DNA of 64,000 bases from Rhea pennata (taxonomy: Eukaryota; Chordata; Aves; Rheiformes; Rheidae). The notes under the pieces are model-generated. The model was given only the letters and a program-made list of their open reading frames with translations. It ran no database searches and was not told where the DNA came from. Both the position numbers and the translations under genes were made by a program. Shown one piece after another: positions 22,901 through 37,129 of this stretch; the first letter of the stretch is position 1; each line of letters opens with the position of its first letter. Where the stretch lies: positions 37,695,053-37,759,052 of the forward strand of contig NC_084702.1 of the NCBI RefSeq assembly GCF_028389875.1. The letters run 5' to 3'.

Positions 22901-25900
22901 ATAGGTTTTGCCTTGTTTCTTTTATGCTTTTTCCATATTAATTAGTAGCAGAGACTTCTTCAGTTACTTCTGCATGATGAAGAAGAGGATAACATATTGC
23001 TGTTTGTCATATTTTAGGAAACTGAGCAATTTGCTTCACCCTCAGTGGCTTAAGAGTTTATTTTTGTAAGATTAAAGACAGAGTGCATATGGCAGTAATT
23101 CTGGTGTTTCTTCTTGTGGGTAAGTCATATTATTATGCATTTTATCACCAGGAAAGGTCTTAAGCCCTAAGTGATAGAAGTTCAAATTCTCAGTAAAATC
23201 AGAAAGTCAGTACACTTCCAATCATCCACTCTAGCATTAAAACAATAGGATGCCAGATAGTAACTGGCTTTCCTGGTTTGGTATCTTAACTAACAATATA
23301 GATTAATAATTTAAGTTACAGTGATGCTATAGAGAACAATTCTGAGCAGGCAGCTCAGAAAGCAGGGCAGCAAGAAGGCTGCTTGCAAGAATGGGGGGCT
23401 GCGGGGGGGAGGGGGGTGAGCTGCATGTTTTAGTTTGGCTACCTGAATGTTTTCATTCATTTTTCAAAAAAACCCAAGATCATCATTTACCACCTATATA
23501 ACTCTTAACCTTTTAGTCTCAGGCCTCAGTCCTGTGAGGGGAGAGGAATTCCCTCCTGTTCCATTCAGAAAGCCTCCTGTATTAGCTTAGTTCTGTACGG
23601 CTAGTGAGACACAAAAGGTATTAAGAAATAAGATAAAAGGAGTCGGTAACAACAAGGGAATGCAAAGCGGCAAGGCATCACTAGGATACATATCACATAC
23701 TGAAAGAACTGTAGTGTTGAATTAGTCCATTCTCTTTGCAAGGCTTTGGAAAAAAAATACAGACGCATTATATCAATGTTCAATGGAAAAGAAACAGGTA
23801 CAGGAAGGTCAAATAGACTAGAAGGTCAAATAGGCTAGAATCACATCCTTCCTAGATATCTACAGCTAGTTCTTAGGGTGCACCTACGTGTTCAGTTTAA
23901 TCTTACCTAACAGCAGGCTTCCCCCACTCTCCCCCTTTTCCACTCTTGGCCTTGTTTTCCCTTTACCTCCATAATTCTGGAGCTACCAACCATGAGGCTT
24001 TAGAATGAGCTGATCTGGTGTACTCCTCCACTAAATAACTGATCTACAAAAAAAGTTTACTTATCAGTCAGATCAGCAGGTTGATCTGACTCTCCGTGCA
24101 GCTGCATGATCCCTGTAAATGACATAAAGGACTGGCTAGAGCTTGGGATGGACAGGAAGTAAAAGGACCGGAATCACCTCTTTTGTTAACTGCCCACAAT
24201 TTCGTCAGGTCAGGTGTAACACAAAAAGGCATCTTCACGGTGCGATAAGCGCAGCTTCTGAATCCCGCTAGCCCTGCTGCGCACCCAGACTGCCGTCAGT
24301 TTGGAGTATGTGATACCTCCTCGCAGACCCTGCCTCCCCACAGGCCAAGCTGCCAGCAGCACCCCACAGCAGTGACACAACATGCCGGACTTTGTGCCAT
24401 CTCCTCTGGTTCTTACATAGATCGCCCCCCACTTCCATGACTGAGGAAAAGGCTTTGGAGAAGAGCAGATTAAGGAGTGCAGATTAAGAAACATGAAAAA
24501 ATAACCTGCATCTCCAGTTATGAAGGTGGAAAATAATCTTCTCACCAGCCTAATTCTCAATAACAGAGTAACATGCAGGGGCCTAATGTTGTTATAAGGG
24601 AATCTGAAGCAAGTGACCACTCTGACTCAGTATCTTTTCTGTCCAATCCTATCTAGTTCAAAGATGCCTGGCTGAAAAGTTTTAGGCATAAACGCAAAAG
24701 GCCTTGATACAATGCCCCTTCCTGCTCCCCTGAAATTCAACAGAAAATGGTCCCTCAGTGATCTTTGCATGCAATGCTATCATGATGGCATCATATTTGG
24801 AGATATGGTAGTCACGCTTTGGGCTGATGATGAAGCTGGAAAAGCTTTGGTGTGTTCTCATCTTGCCGAATACTCATGGCTGTTGATTGGACACTACATT
24901 TAGGGTAGGAAAAAAGGGTCAGTAAAAGCAGGTGAACTCCAAAACCAGTTTTCTATCTAGAGTACTCACCTCCTCACCTACTGTTCTGCCATGCTGAGTA
25001 AAGAGCAAGATAGTGCTGGCTAATAGTTTTTAGGTGATTCCGGCAAATTAATCACATTCAGACAGGGCTGGCAACTTTTGATACATCTACTTTAGTCCTT
25101 CTGATGAAAGAATCCTTTGGTGCCCAGACAGTATGCCAGAAAGTGATTTCACACTATTTCTCTACAAGTTCCTCAAACTCTAATATTGCTACTACTATTT
25201 CTTTCATATATGGACAAAGGTAGGAAAAGTACATTATATAAAAGTGAATATACGGAAATAAGCAATCTGTAATTGCTTATATTAATGAAAGAAGGTTATA
25301 CCTACATGATTCACACCAATAATTCTTGGAAATAAAGAACATTTCCATTCTTGAAATATTTTGAATGTGTTTCCTCCTGAAAGAAAGTGTCTCAACTATA
25401 TCTTAGTAACCAGCATTTGAGTGAAGACTGGATTTTATATCATCCCTTCTGAGCCATACTCCTATTTGAGTCAAAGAAAGTAGCTGCTAAGGCTATCTGT
25501 TGTCACCTGGAAACTTTCATAGCACACTTGCCTTGCCTTCAAGTGAGAAAGGAAATAGAAGGTAGTATTAAAAGTCTGTATTTTCAAGTGTGATTTGGCC
25601 TTGTTCTTATTACTTTCTTCTTCCATCTTTTCATTTTTTGCTTTTTGGCCATTTCTTGGGGAAAAAAAACACCCCTCAAATAAACATTATCTGCTTATCA
25701 TCTTATCACTGCTTTTTTTCCTTGCTATTTCACTGTTTAAACTTTTCAAATAATGATATAGCATCATCCTAATTATTCCCTTATTTGCAGGTTAAGCCAG
25801 AGTAAATCTGTTCTTCAAGTCCTATTGAATTTATTGTGTCAATCATAATACCGGACTAGAAGTGATGCAGTCTCTAAAGTACACAAGATTTGACATAGTT

Positions 25901-28900
25901 GAATACAGTCTTTCCTGGGGTTGTGGCAGTACTAGCCTGAACTCGATAGCCAAGTTACTCTTGACACCAGATTTCAGGGATCTAAGGCCTCCTGAAGTCA
26001 ATGGCAGCTTTGATGACACCTGAAGTCAAGCCAGGCACTCTCCACCTTTGTTAGCCCACTCACTCTACTCTCATGTGCATTTATGGCTACTCTTTTCAGA
26101 GGCTTTCTTTCAAAGTTTCTCACAGCACTTCCCAGGCTAATCTGTAAAATTCCTAGTTCATTCTCTAAGTCAAATACCAAACTCTCTTTTCAACTGCCAA
26201 TATTTGTTTTATAAGAGCAATGGAACTGCCACCACAGCTTCTGAGCTTTTATAAATAGTCATGTCTGTGCCAGAGATGGCTGTGACAGCCTGAGCAGCCT
26301 TTTTCCTGCTCTTCAGTCACAGACTCCTCTTACATGGATAGCCTGCTTGTTTCTCCTGCCCCTGGACTGGCTCTTGTCAGGTTGTAGACTGTGGTCTGCT
26401 ACCTTATCAAGCTGGCAGGGCTAATGTTCTTAATAAAACAGCAACCAGCTCATGATCTATAATTATCTGTAATTGCATACAATCATTTCTCAGTTCTATG
26501 AGAGCCACAGCTTTTCTGGAGGTGTGTATTTTATACATATTACGGCATGACAACTATGACAGATTTTAAAAGTTTATTAAGAAAGAAGACCCAAGGAAAT
26601 AGTAAATAATGAGTATGGCTATGCATGTGGGGAAGAGAAAAACATTTTAAATGGCAGCTAGGGAAATAAGAAGATAGGAAAAATGAAGTATTATTATTTT
26701 AAAGGTGTTGATTTTGTGTACATTTAAAATAGCAGCATTCTGACGAAAGATGCTGAAGTACTTACCAGACCTTTTCACACTCTCTGCTCTTGTTTTGAAA
26801 GACATTTACTTAGGAAACAAAGGGTTCTGCTAAAAAAAAAAAACCCAATTCTATTATTTTGAAATATGATGCCTTTCAAATACATTTGTTATTCAGAAAA
26901 CAAAATACAGACAATCTGCAACTGGACTACAATTTTAGAAACAAGCAAGTAAGTTAACTAACTTCCATCATTTATCCTGAATACTGGGCATGTACTCAGT
27001 CTTATAGCTATTACCTGCATGGTGACACTGAGGACAGCTGGGATTACTCATGTCAGGAGCTTAATCATTTATTTTCAAGGCATCTCTTTAGCTTCTGTAA
27101 CTTTGAATGCCTGGGAAGATCCTTCTCCAAAGAATATACTTTCTATTAAATTTGCTAATTTTACAAGACTGACATTATTGTTAGGTACATACAGAAAGGT
27201 AAGATTAGCAGGTAACAAAAACACTAGTTTAGGGAAAGATGGTCAGCTGCTTTTTACCTCATTCATTTCACTCAGCCACTTTATGACTTTGAGGATGATC
27301 CAGTCTGAAAAGTAGATGCAAAGCTGGATAGGAGCTTAGTGGCTGATGGGCTCATTACAGCCTCAGCCAAGCAGCTTCACCTGCAGCAGCTGAGACCTGT
27401 TCAAGATCTCAACAAAATTCAATGACTGCTTTACCAGGTCCTTGTCCAGCTGGAAGAGGCTGGGCAAGTTTCCAATCTAGAAGTTAAATAAGGCATTTGT
27501 AGACACTGATGCTACCTGATTATCTTGTGTCAGACAGGATGCTGAGGTGTCATACAATGACATGGAGGTTGGTGTAAAGTTAGGAAAAAGTATCTCAGCC
27601 AGGTATTGAAAGCATCTTATTACAGGCCAGCACGATTTTCACCTTGCTATGATTCAGAATGAGCTAGGTGCACACCTGATTTCTTGTCAGCATTCTGTAT
27701 CGTAACAGCAGTAGCAATTGCATCCACTGGAATAGAGAGATACAGCTGCTGTATTGCTGGAAGTTGCTCCAGTGAGGACTTGTCACTGCCTTCCCCAGTG
27801 GTAATTTCTGAAAATTATGGATCCTGATGGGGTCTGCAACTAAGCTGCTCCTCTCTGTGTAGCAATGAAATAATGATATAATTCACTGTACAGGCAGAGG
27901 AGCTGAAACTTCCTAAACCTCAGAAAAAAATCAGTGGGAGAATGCAGAAAGGAAACCTGAAGTCTTTACTTCACGTTTACCCTGATTTGCCAGTCTGAAC
28001 CTGTGTCTGTCTCAGCTGTCCCCCACAGATGACCTGCCCCCTCTCCTAGCTCTTACAAAGAAGTTCCTTCTAATGAATTGACCTGAAAGCCATGCTCATC
28101 TTATTTTCCTCTGTAAATTAGGATTGAGACACTTGACAATTTTGCTCATTCAGGCCATGGCTGAAAAACCACTTGTGATAAGATCTGTAGTCATGCAATG
28201 GCCTCCTCCAGATCTGAAGAAAGGAACACCAATCACGGCACCTCCTAGTACTGATAAGAGAGGTTCAGACACAGCTATGGATCAGCTTCATTTAATCAGA
28301 TCTTGGCTGTGAAATGTCTCCTCTACTCCTCACAACTTCTGGCAGAAAAGACCACATGTAGACAGTGATAGTCTCACTACAAGAACATCCTTAGCCAAGA
28401 TGATCCTTACAGGCCGCCTCAAACACCATGAAATGTAAAAATCCTACTCAGACAGAAAATACAATTAATGGGGAAGCATCACAGACAGAAGACAGAAAGA
28501 AAAGAAGGTCAGCCAACAAGGACACCCCTGCTGGAAGACTTCACAAATGTGCTGTTCACGTGCTTTTGAATATCCTGCTCCAATACAGGCAAACACTGCT
28601 TTTGAAGAGCCGAGTTTATGCCCGTGCTAGAGAGAGAAAAAGATTCAAGTTCTAATTTACATTTCCAGCACCCCTTTTGCTCTCCTATATACTTTGAATC
28701 TGATTTCCTAATGACGTTATAATTTATGAACCATGTCATTAAAAGACAACACTTTAGCTGTGGATGACATTGTTTATCCTCTAGGGGAACATTCGCAGCA
28801 TTAGACATAATACACATAGCCAATGTGTTTATGAAATGAGTACCAATTTTGTCTTCACGTTCAAGAAGATTTACTGGTTCCAATTTGCAGATTGGTGTTC

Positions 28901-30458
28901 TAAGTGTGAAAACAGTAGTTTGCACGTCATATGCTATACCAGTCTGATTTTATAGCAATGTATTAGCACAACAGTTGTGAATAAACTCTGGATTTACAAC
29001 ACGACTAAGTTCTCCTACAAAGGGAAACATATAAAGCTGTCACTTCCCTAGCCATGCTGCCTGAAGTTAGAGAGTTCTGACACAGAACACGGCTAAATCT
29101 AAGGCAGCGCTGGGTTTTCTGTCAACCGGGAGAGAGACAGGGCATAGCCCCAAAAAGGAAAAAGCTTTCCTGGAACTGAATTGTAAGCATTCACTGTAAT
29201 CCCCTGCCTTGAGCAGCAGCCACAACTGGCAATCTTAGGGGTGACTTTTTTCTCACTTGTCAGGTTGATGGAAGGAAAGATGTGAGGGAAGAGATCTGTA
29301 AAAAGTGAGTTCCCTAGAAGCCGGCAGTGCCAATGAAATGATAAGAATGTTAATGTTTAAAAAAGCCTGAACATTTTGGAACAGAGCAGTACATGGACTT
29401 TATCAATCTGATGTTTTAATGAGGAGAAAAATGCCACCACTTGTTTGCCAAGCCAAAATCTCTCTGTTTCTAAGAATACCATTGACATATCCCTAGATAC
29501 AATCAAAGAAACATCTGCTCTGCTTCTACTCTGCTGTTGCTTGTGCTAAAAACCAGGGACATATTTTAAGGGACGTAAAAATGGACATTTAGAGTAAATC
29601 AGCTTCCAAGTAATGTAGAATTTCCAGGTAATTTGCAGAATTTGATTTGAATCTCCAAAGGCCTATTTTGTGCAGAAAAACAAAAATCATCAGTAGGCTT
29701 TCAGGCCCCTAGTGAGAAGTACCTAGAATTTAATGGTCTGAATAAAATAAATAGGATTCTCTAATCCATTTCGTCATCCAAACTACTACTTTGACAACCA
29801 CAACTCTGAGAGATTTGCCATCCAAAATGCTACGCAATTAAAATATGCTTCCAGACATAGGGAAAATAAGTCATCCAGCAAACTATATGCAATCTAAAAA
29901 TGGAAAAATAACTGTATTTAAAAATGACTGTACTTATACTAAACATTATATGTATACTAAACATTTCAGTATACAAAACATGATATGAAGTCATATTTCC
30001 AAAAACATTTCCCAGCAAAGGTTACCTATACTAACACACTTGATCCTTGAGCTCCATACTCCAAAATCCTTCGCACACACTCACAAATCTTACTTCTTTC
30101 CAAGTTACAGTGCTTCATATTAATGGAAGATAAAATCATCAACCAGTAAAACAAAATACATTTAGTGGCAAAGTATTAAGAACAAATATACATAGTTATA
30201 GCTCCTGAAGAGTTAGCAGCCTTGCTTCACAGGAAATTAAAAAAAAAAAAAAAAGAACACACAGTGAGTGAAAAACATATCATCAGCATCAAATTCTGAT
30301 GAATTAAATATTGAAAAGTGGCAGCACTTTGAGCAAATTAGGTAGGTCATTCCAGACAATTGCATTGCCATGCATTATGTATATCCAATGTATTTTGTCA
30401 GGAGTTCTTGTCCTAAAATGTTTTGCATAGTCTTCAGGGCTTAGGGGATTTGTTGTTG

Positions 30459-30462
<4 letters not shown>
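19976..30462. other. Intergenic DNA, nothing assigned apart from a short duplication
   Basis: Largely AT-rich sequence with many stops. A slightly GC-richer patch at about 24,200-24,450 carries a 136-codon minus-strand open frame that I do not recognise. A G-rich run sits near 23,394-23,416. A 17-bp tandem duplication lies at 23,805-23,838. No splice-supported exon, RNA gene or clear transposon was found. Confidence 0.45.
23805..23838. repeat. 17-bp tandem duplication
   Basis: Two adjacent copies of AAGGTCAAATAG(A/G)CTAG differ at one base. It is probably a replication-slippage product. Confidence 0.85.

Positions 30463-30498
<36 letters not shown>
30463..30498. repeat. Poly(A) tract, 36 A
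   Basis: Uninterrupted run of 36 A on the plus strand. No SINE or processed-gene body with a matching target duplication was recognised immediately upstream. Confidence 0.95.
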
Positions 30499-30500
<2 letters not shown>

Positions 30501-30735
30501 TTAAAACCCTACTCTTTTCCAGTAGCCTAAACCTGTAAAGTCTAAAAACAACTATGAAAATTATCTCAGTGGCTGGAAGGTCCCTTCCCAAATGTGAACA
30601 AGGCGTTCAAAATTCCCAGCTTTCCATAATCTTAGACCTCTCAGGATTTCTTTTGATAATGTGAGTTCAATGCTGAGACCATTTAGGCACCTCTGAGCTT
30701 TTGATTTGTCTCACTGCCATCAGCACAACTCTCCA

Positions 30736-30781
30736 AAACTGCGAATCAGAAGTATTTTAAACTGTGAATCAGAAGTATTTT
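30736..30781. repeat. 23-bp tandem duplication
   Basis: Two adjacent 23-bp units share AATCAGAAGTATTTT and differ only by C versus T at one position. The single mismatch suggests a fairly recent duplication. Confidence 0.9.
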
Positions 30782-33700
30782 CAAATGATTTAAAATAACT
30801 TTCTCAAAAATAACACATGAACATTACTACCCATTACTCGCACTACAGAAAAGCCTATGATGAAAGATAGAACCAATTGCTGTAACAAGTGCAGGGTACA
30901 AAATGTGGACTTTGGAAAACAGTCTAGTGTACTTTTATTATAAAAGAAATTGCTTAGAATAAAGAGAGAACAACTTAGAAGAGATAATGGACCAAAAAAA
31001 CGAAGACTAGCTTCACCAGCAAATGTTTGTATGGTAAGTTCACACCCATACGAATACCACTAAAATGTCAGGATGTGCAGTTATTGTATCATGCTAATTG
31101 GGACACTGCGCTTTTTCTCCAAACACAAGAAACCACTGTATGTTTTTAGATAGAGTGATGTAGTAATTTTTGATGAGGACTACTGTATACCACTTGACAT
31201 ATAACCAACCTTAACATTGTTCAAACTAAAGGCACTAGGGAAAATACCAACTATACGTGCTCGCCTATAGCCAAGCACTCGTCGTTCTTGTAAGCAGCAC
31301 TAGAGCAGCACCCCTCTAGATCCTTATTCCTGATAGAGAATTCCCCTTAGCTAGTGCATACATTTAATGCACAAAATCTTATACAAAGTGATTTTGTATA
31401 GGCAAAGGAGTATTTCTCAGAAATGTGATCTCTGATTAGCAACATCTCTACAGGGAATATTACACTTATAATAAAATATTTTCTTTACTTCTGTGTGTAA
31501 TATTTTCAAAATGGAACAAACAATGGACCTGGTGCAGTCAGCAAATAGGGTGGTATCTAAGTCAAGTGTACACAGGCATCTGTATTTGCATAAATAAAAT
31601 CTTTCAAAGTCAAAAGGAAATATATGAAGGACTAGCCCCAAATCTTTGCAGGTAGCATAAGATACCAGTCTGGGCATACTCTGTAAGAGTAAATAAATTT
31701 CTTTCTTCAGTTACACTGCAGCTTACAGATTAGAAACCTACTAGATAGATGGGGCCTTGTCCAGATACTACTTTTAGCATGGCGATAACAATACTGATCT
31801 TTATGGAGGACACCAAAATTACACTTACGTATTCCCTCAGTATCTTCTAAGCCATATTTCCTGGACTAATGAAGCTAACATCATTGTATTTTTGTCAGCA
31901 CTGCAGGCTCCAGAGTGATGGGAAGAGAGAAACATCAGTTGTTGTCACCTTTCACTCAGCTTGAAACAAGCCACCAACATCCTTCTGTCCCTTTAAAAAC
32001 ATCTTTGATGGAGTTCTCTCCCCAGTTCCAGATACTCAGGTATTTTCTAAACATTATTACTTTTCATACAAAAGTTCTTTAAACATCTGGCCATTTTCTT
32101 CCTGGTTCATAAAGCAAAAACTCTAGAGGAAGCCTTTGGCACTTCTGGCTTGAAGAGTTGCAAACCCCACTTTTCCTCTTGACTATTCTAGTCTTCTCTG
32201 CTGTCTGGAAGGTGAGAACCTAACCCATTCACATGCCTTCTCATTTCTGAGCCTGTTAGTCCTCTTCTGAGTGATACTTCTGAGTTGCCATTTTTCTCCT
32301 AAATGCTAACGAGCTTCCTCTGTGTCACGCTTCCTATTTCCCCCCTCTCCCATCTCTTCCTTGCTCGAAAAGAGTAATTTAACATTCATTAATAATAATT
32401 GAACAGCTCACATGCAAACCACAAAGCTGGATCAATTTTCACCATAGTCACATCACAGTATGTTGTTTCTCAACTTTCTCAGTCTTCCCATTTGTATTTT
32501 TAGGGCACAAATTCTCTCTTCTTTCAAGAGCCCAGTACACAGGCTGTCAATCCTAATTTGCACCTTTGTGCATTATCAAGCTAGAAGTATTGATTACTGG
32601 AACTTACAGGTATTGACAAAGGCCCAATTTTCCAAAACTTTCATATTAACTTTAGATGTGAGTAGCTCTGCAGAAGTAAGACCACTGCCATAATTGAGGG
32701 ACAGCATAAGTGTCTGGAGAACTAGAATCTTTATTATAAGCAACAGCTGGAGAAACAAAATCCTAATTTTCAGATAGTATGAATAAGTTCTAGCTTTTTT
32801 TGCCTTGAAAATAAAGAAAACTGATTGAACACTTCTTTATAGCTCGTCTTTACTGCTACAGTTCCCCCCCCCCCCCCAGGACCCTTACACGACTGCAGAC
32901 TATACGAAAGACAGAAATCAAATGAATGACTATGTGCTAAATGCTCACTACAGTGAGATGTGCAATTACAGATAGCTCTGATATCCTGTAAACAAATGTG
33001 CTCAAAGCACAAACCATTCTGGCTCCAGCTGCAATATTTTGAAAACACATTGCTGGTATCACCTAAATAAATACTTTGACCATTAGAGTGGAAAGGGTGA
33101 CACTTCAAATAGTGTTTGGATACAAAATTTAAAAAGCTTAAAAACTGTTCACCAAAAGGAAGACACTTATCCGGAGCATAGGACACATTTTTTTTCTGTA
33201 AGTGCACTAGATGACAGGAGGAGTCTAAGCCATTTTACAAGTGATTTAATAGACGAGACAGCACATGATACACTCAATCTTTCTGAAGTCACATAAAGGA
33301 AAAGACAAAAAAAAACACAAACAAAACTCCCTATAAACTTCTTTCTTCATTATTCATGAAGGCCATATATCGTGACTTAAAATTTTTGCACCTTAAGCTG
33401 TTGTGTTTGGTTTTTTTCACTGTGGTTTCTTAGCATTATATACAGTCACAATGGTTCTGATGATACTTCATTGCTTTTATTCTTATTATAATACAGACCA
33501 TATATAAGATAAAGCAGTGTCATTTCTCAGTCATTACAGCAGTAAACTTTGGCTTTAAGCACATGATTATGTTCTGCCAACAACACATTAAAAAAAGACA
33601 AGTAATACTATGGCACGGAGAAGTAATACGGGTTGAGATTATGCCTAGTAAAGGTGATACACTTTCAGTGTGTTCAGGTTTGAGAATTAAACACGTATCC

Positions 33701-34405
33701 AAGTGAGGAAACCCAAAATTAAAAGCTCAGTGTAGCAACCTCACAGACCACAGCGCTTACTCTAAGTTTTATCCTGGCAGCTGTCAAGCAGTTAACAGTG
33801 ATGAAAATGCCTACAGAACTATAAAGCATTATTATTAGGTATGTCATGCCCAGAATTCTTCTGCCTGTATAAGATGATATACTAGAGCAGTTTGGATATG
33901 AAATATTTCTCTATCACTACAATAAATCATGGCTCACTAAAATGCCACAGTGCTGAAAGGAAGTGCTAGAATTACTGCCAATGCTGGTACTACGAGAAAT
34001 CAAAATCTGTCAGATGCGATACGCTTAATATAGCTCTCTTCCGTACCCGCTTTAAGTTGTAAAGAGGCCGTTAGAAGCAATGAAACACCTCATTACAGAT
34101 ACTATTACTTAAATTGAAGGATGTCAAACAGTGGCAAATTATTCTTTTAAAGGCTTGATTACTTCAGAAGGCTACGAGTGCCAAAATAATGCATGTCTGC
34201 TAGAACTAAAATGCAGAACGTTCCATGAACCACACTACAAATACAAGACAGTTTGGATGTATTTTAACATTTTGGTCACAATAGACTCGCCTCACCTGAT
34301 CAATTTAAAAAACTGAGAAATGACAAAATGCGTTTATCTATAATTGCTACACACATTTAAGGATAAAGGTAATATTTCAGCTAAAAACTACACAGCCAGA
34401 TGACG
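30782..34405. other. Intergenic DNA, nothing assigned
   Basis: AT-rich sequence with no supported exon. A 15-base C tract lies near 32,864-32,878. Minus-strand open frames, the longest 145 codons at about 32,770-33,207, have no recognisable family features and cross the C tract. Confidence 0.45.
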
Positions 34406-34620
34406 CCTACTCTCATATTTGACCCATATGGAAAGATTGAAGGAATTGGGGTTGTTTAGTCTAGAGAAAAGAAGACTGAGGGGAGAAATGATAACAGTCT
34501 TCAAATCAGCAGCAGTGAAGAGGGGAACAAATTGCTTATGCCTAGGGAGGATGGAACAGGAAACAATGGTCTTTTTTTGCAGATCCTCCCTTGATTTTGC
34601 AATTTTTTTCATGTATTGAA
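34406..34620 (+). mobile_element. CR1-type LINE fragment (3' part of ORF2)
   Basis: The plus-strand frame at 34,419-34,619 begins with residues LKELGLFSLEKRRLRGEM. This is the highly characteristic C-terminal ORF2 signature of CR1-family non-LTR retrotransposons. The nucleotide sequence likewise resembles the CR1 segment around 'ttggggttgtttagtctaga'. Only a few hundred bases of the element are left, and the frame diverges after about 34,520. CR1 is the dominant LINE of birds, which supports the avian assignment. Confidence 0.75.
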
Positions 34621-34858
34621 ACTGCCTGTGCAAATCCACTGTAAATTCAGCGTGGTTTTCAGTAGACCGTGTTCAGTCTGCCTGTATAAACACTTTACGG
34701 AGACCTTCAAAATCTTCAAGTAGTTGTGAATAATTAAATCAGAAAAATTAAAAGAAAGACCAAAAAAATTCCAACGTTATCCTCTAGTCTCATTATAAGG
34801 ATTTCTTTCTTTTCAGTTAATACAAACCCTATTGTTGGTCTAACTTTTGTCTTCTTTC

Positions 34859-34882
34859 AATTTGATATCATGATATCAAATT
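34859..34882. repeat. 24-bp perfect palindrome
   Basis: The central 20 bases TTTGATATCATGATATCAAA (34,861-34,880) equal their own reverse complement, and two further base pairs on each side extend the symmetry to 24 bp with no spacer. The surrounding DNA is AT-rich. It may be chance, a binding site for a dimeric homeodomain or similar factor, or a cruciform-prone site. Confidence 0.95.
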
Positions 34883-37129
34883 TCCAGGGGAAAAAACAAA
34901 ACAAACAAGAAAAACCATGCAGTTGTTCCTTTAGGGTCAGAAAAAGATTTTCCGTGTAAAACTCAATTTTCATGAACATATTAAATTTTTGTCTCATTTA
35001 AAGATTTTTCTCTTTAAATAGCACTTACTCTTCTACCAAAAATTATTTTGCAGCATCACCACTATGCATAACCTTTCCAAGATAATGTAAAATAGATCCT
35101 GTCTCATCTTGCCGTTTTTAAATATCTTCAGTGCTAGTAAGCACTGAAGCATTTCATTTCTTCCCGTTCCCTGCTCTGTCCATACTAGCATTTTGTACAG
35201 GGATAAAATACACTTAAATTTCCCAAAACAGAGAAGCTACCCCTCTAACCCCAACATTTCTATTGAGAGAGAGTAAACAAGTGTAAAGAAAAGTTTGGGT
35301 AGTACAGCAGGTACTAACAGTCAGCCTATCTGCAGTGAATAAACCCTTCCGTATTAGAAGTATTGAAAGGAGCCACAGAGCCAGACCATCTTTTCTTTAT
35401 TGTCCTTCCAGCCCGTTGCATGTCCCCTGCACCTTCTTAAGATTTGAGAAAATGTACTACTCAGACTGAATTGCTCAGAGAAAACAAAAAGTCTTACAGG
35501 TAACGTTTTTATTCGTTCAAGTTCAGAAGTCAGAACTGGTTACTGCTCCATCCTTCCCCACATTCCTGTCAACAGGCGCCTCATGACCTGCACCCATCTG
35601 GAACAAAAAAACTCCATCCCTTATAGCTCTCTTCCCACTCACCTCAAAGCCTAGAAATATTACCTGCAGAGTGCTGGAGAGTACTAACATGCTCTTATCT
35701 AGGCTTTAAGAGGAACCTTCTTCCATTTTTATCATATGCCTGTGAACATCTTACAGTCAACAGCATGTCTTCAGTAGTATAAGCAGAGCAAATGCAACTG
35801 AGGAGCAGATAAATACTGAACAGGTAGCTATAATGAAGGCAGATTATAGTGATAAAGGTGGAGGGAAATGCTACGGTAAATTTTCAAACCTTCTGTTTTT
35901 TAACTGCTTGAAATCTGTGTGGTGGCGTACACATTTTTGGAATGCCTTTTTTTTTTCCTTACTGTTTAGGTAAAAAAATATGAACTACTTCGTAACACAG
36001 CTACAGTGATATTGCTTTCTACAGTTTATACCTAACTACTACAACAGTAGCCAGAGATACAACCAGCATATCTCTGGCTTTTGCTATACTTCTGCAGTAA
36101 ATCTTAACTCAGGAGCAAGTCAAATACCACTGGTATGCAATGATGCAATGCAGAGAAGGCAGCTGAATCATAATGCTGAATTCTCCTTTTTACCTGAATT
36201 ACCTTTTTACACCAACAGAGAAAATCCAGTTCACTGCAGCGGGGCTGACACATAGGAGAACCCAACCTAAGAAACAGTAAAGCTTCGGTTCTGCTCTCAT
36301 ATTTAATGAGTATGAAATACATCAAGCACTAACGGGAGGGCCAGAGGAGGTCTCCTATGCCTATGCCACCTTAACTCGTCTGGCTTTAGCTCTGAAAGCA
36401 GATCTAATTAGCTCAAGGCAACCAGGCAAACGTCTTGAATCGCACCCAGAGCTCTGTCCTACAAACCGGCCCCTTCGACTTATTAACGCCGGGGCAGCCT
36501 CAAGCTCGCCGGTTCAGCGGCGGGAGCGGCGCAGGCGCAGCAGCACCCAACACATCCCGAGCCCCCTCAGCTTGGGGCTGCCCTTGCAGCCCGCACCAGG
36601 CCCTGCCTACGCGAGGTCCCATCTGCCTGCCTGGGCCACGCAGTCACACGGTTTAATCCTGACTGTGCTTACGTGTACCACTGTTACTCTTTTGCTTGCA
36701 GTGTACGAGTATCTTATTAACTGTTTTTCTTTCCTATCCTGTAGGTTGGGAGACCACAAATTTGATTGCGCAGGACAACTTGCAAGTTTTGCCGGGACTG
36801 CAGCAGCAACACCATTTAGAATAGATCCTAAGTGGAGACAACTTTTGAGCAGAGAAGGTAATAGGGCTAAAGCTCAAATCATCTGCTAGACCAGGGTCCC
36901 CTTCCCCTGTCTTGGCAGGCAACGGTTTGCACTTACTGAATTCATTTTGGTGCAGCTCTTCCCTGATTGAAGCGAAGGGTACAAACACGGGCGCCGAGCT
37001 GCGCACCCTCACTGCTAACGCAGCGGAAGCCAAAGAAAGGCTTACTGCTCCACTTTCCACGTCTCCAGAGGCCCTTCAGGCTTGTGTTGCTCCTCAGGAA
37101 CCTCAGGGATGAGGACCCACGTCCAGGCT
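34883..37129. other. Intergenic DNA upstream of PPIC
   Basis: AT-rich to about 36,400, then a moderately GC-rich, CpG-containing patch at about 36,430-36,640 and mixed sequence up to the PPIC island. The GC patch contains a GGCGCAGGCGCAG element near 36,528 that recurs near 37,350. A small upstream or divergent non-coding transcript could start here, but nothing supports an exon directly. Confidence 0.4.

Noticed and set aside
22587-22941. Overlapping frames of 94 and 104 codons on opposite strands
   Set aside because: Mutually antisense and without recognisable features; one at most could be real and neither has support.
32770-33207. 145-codon minus-strand frame
   Set aside because: No recognisable family, crosses a C tract, no splice support.
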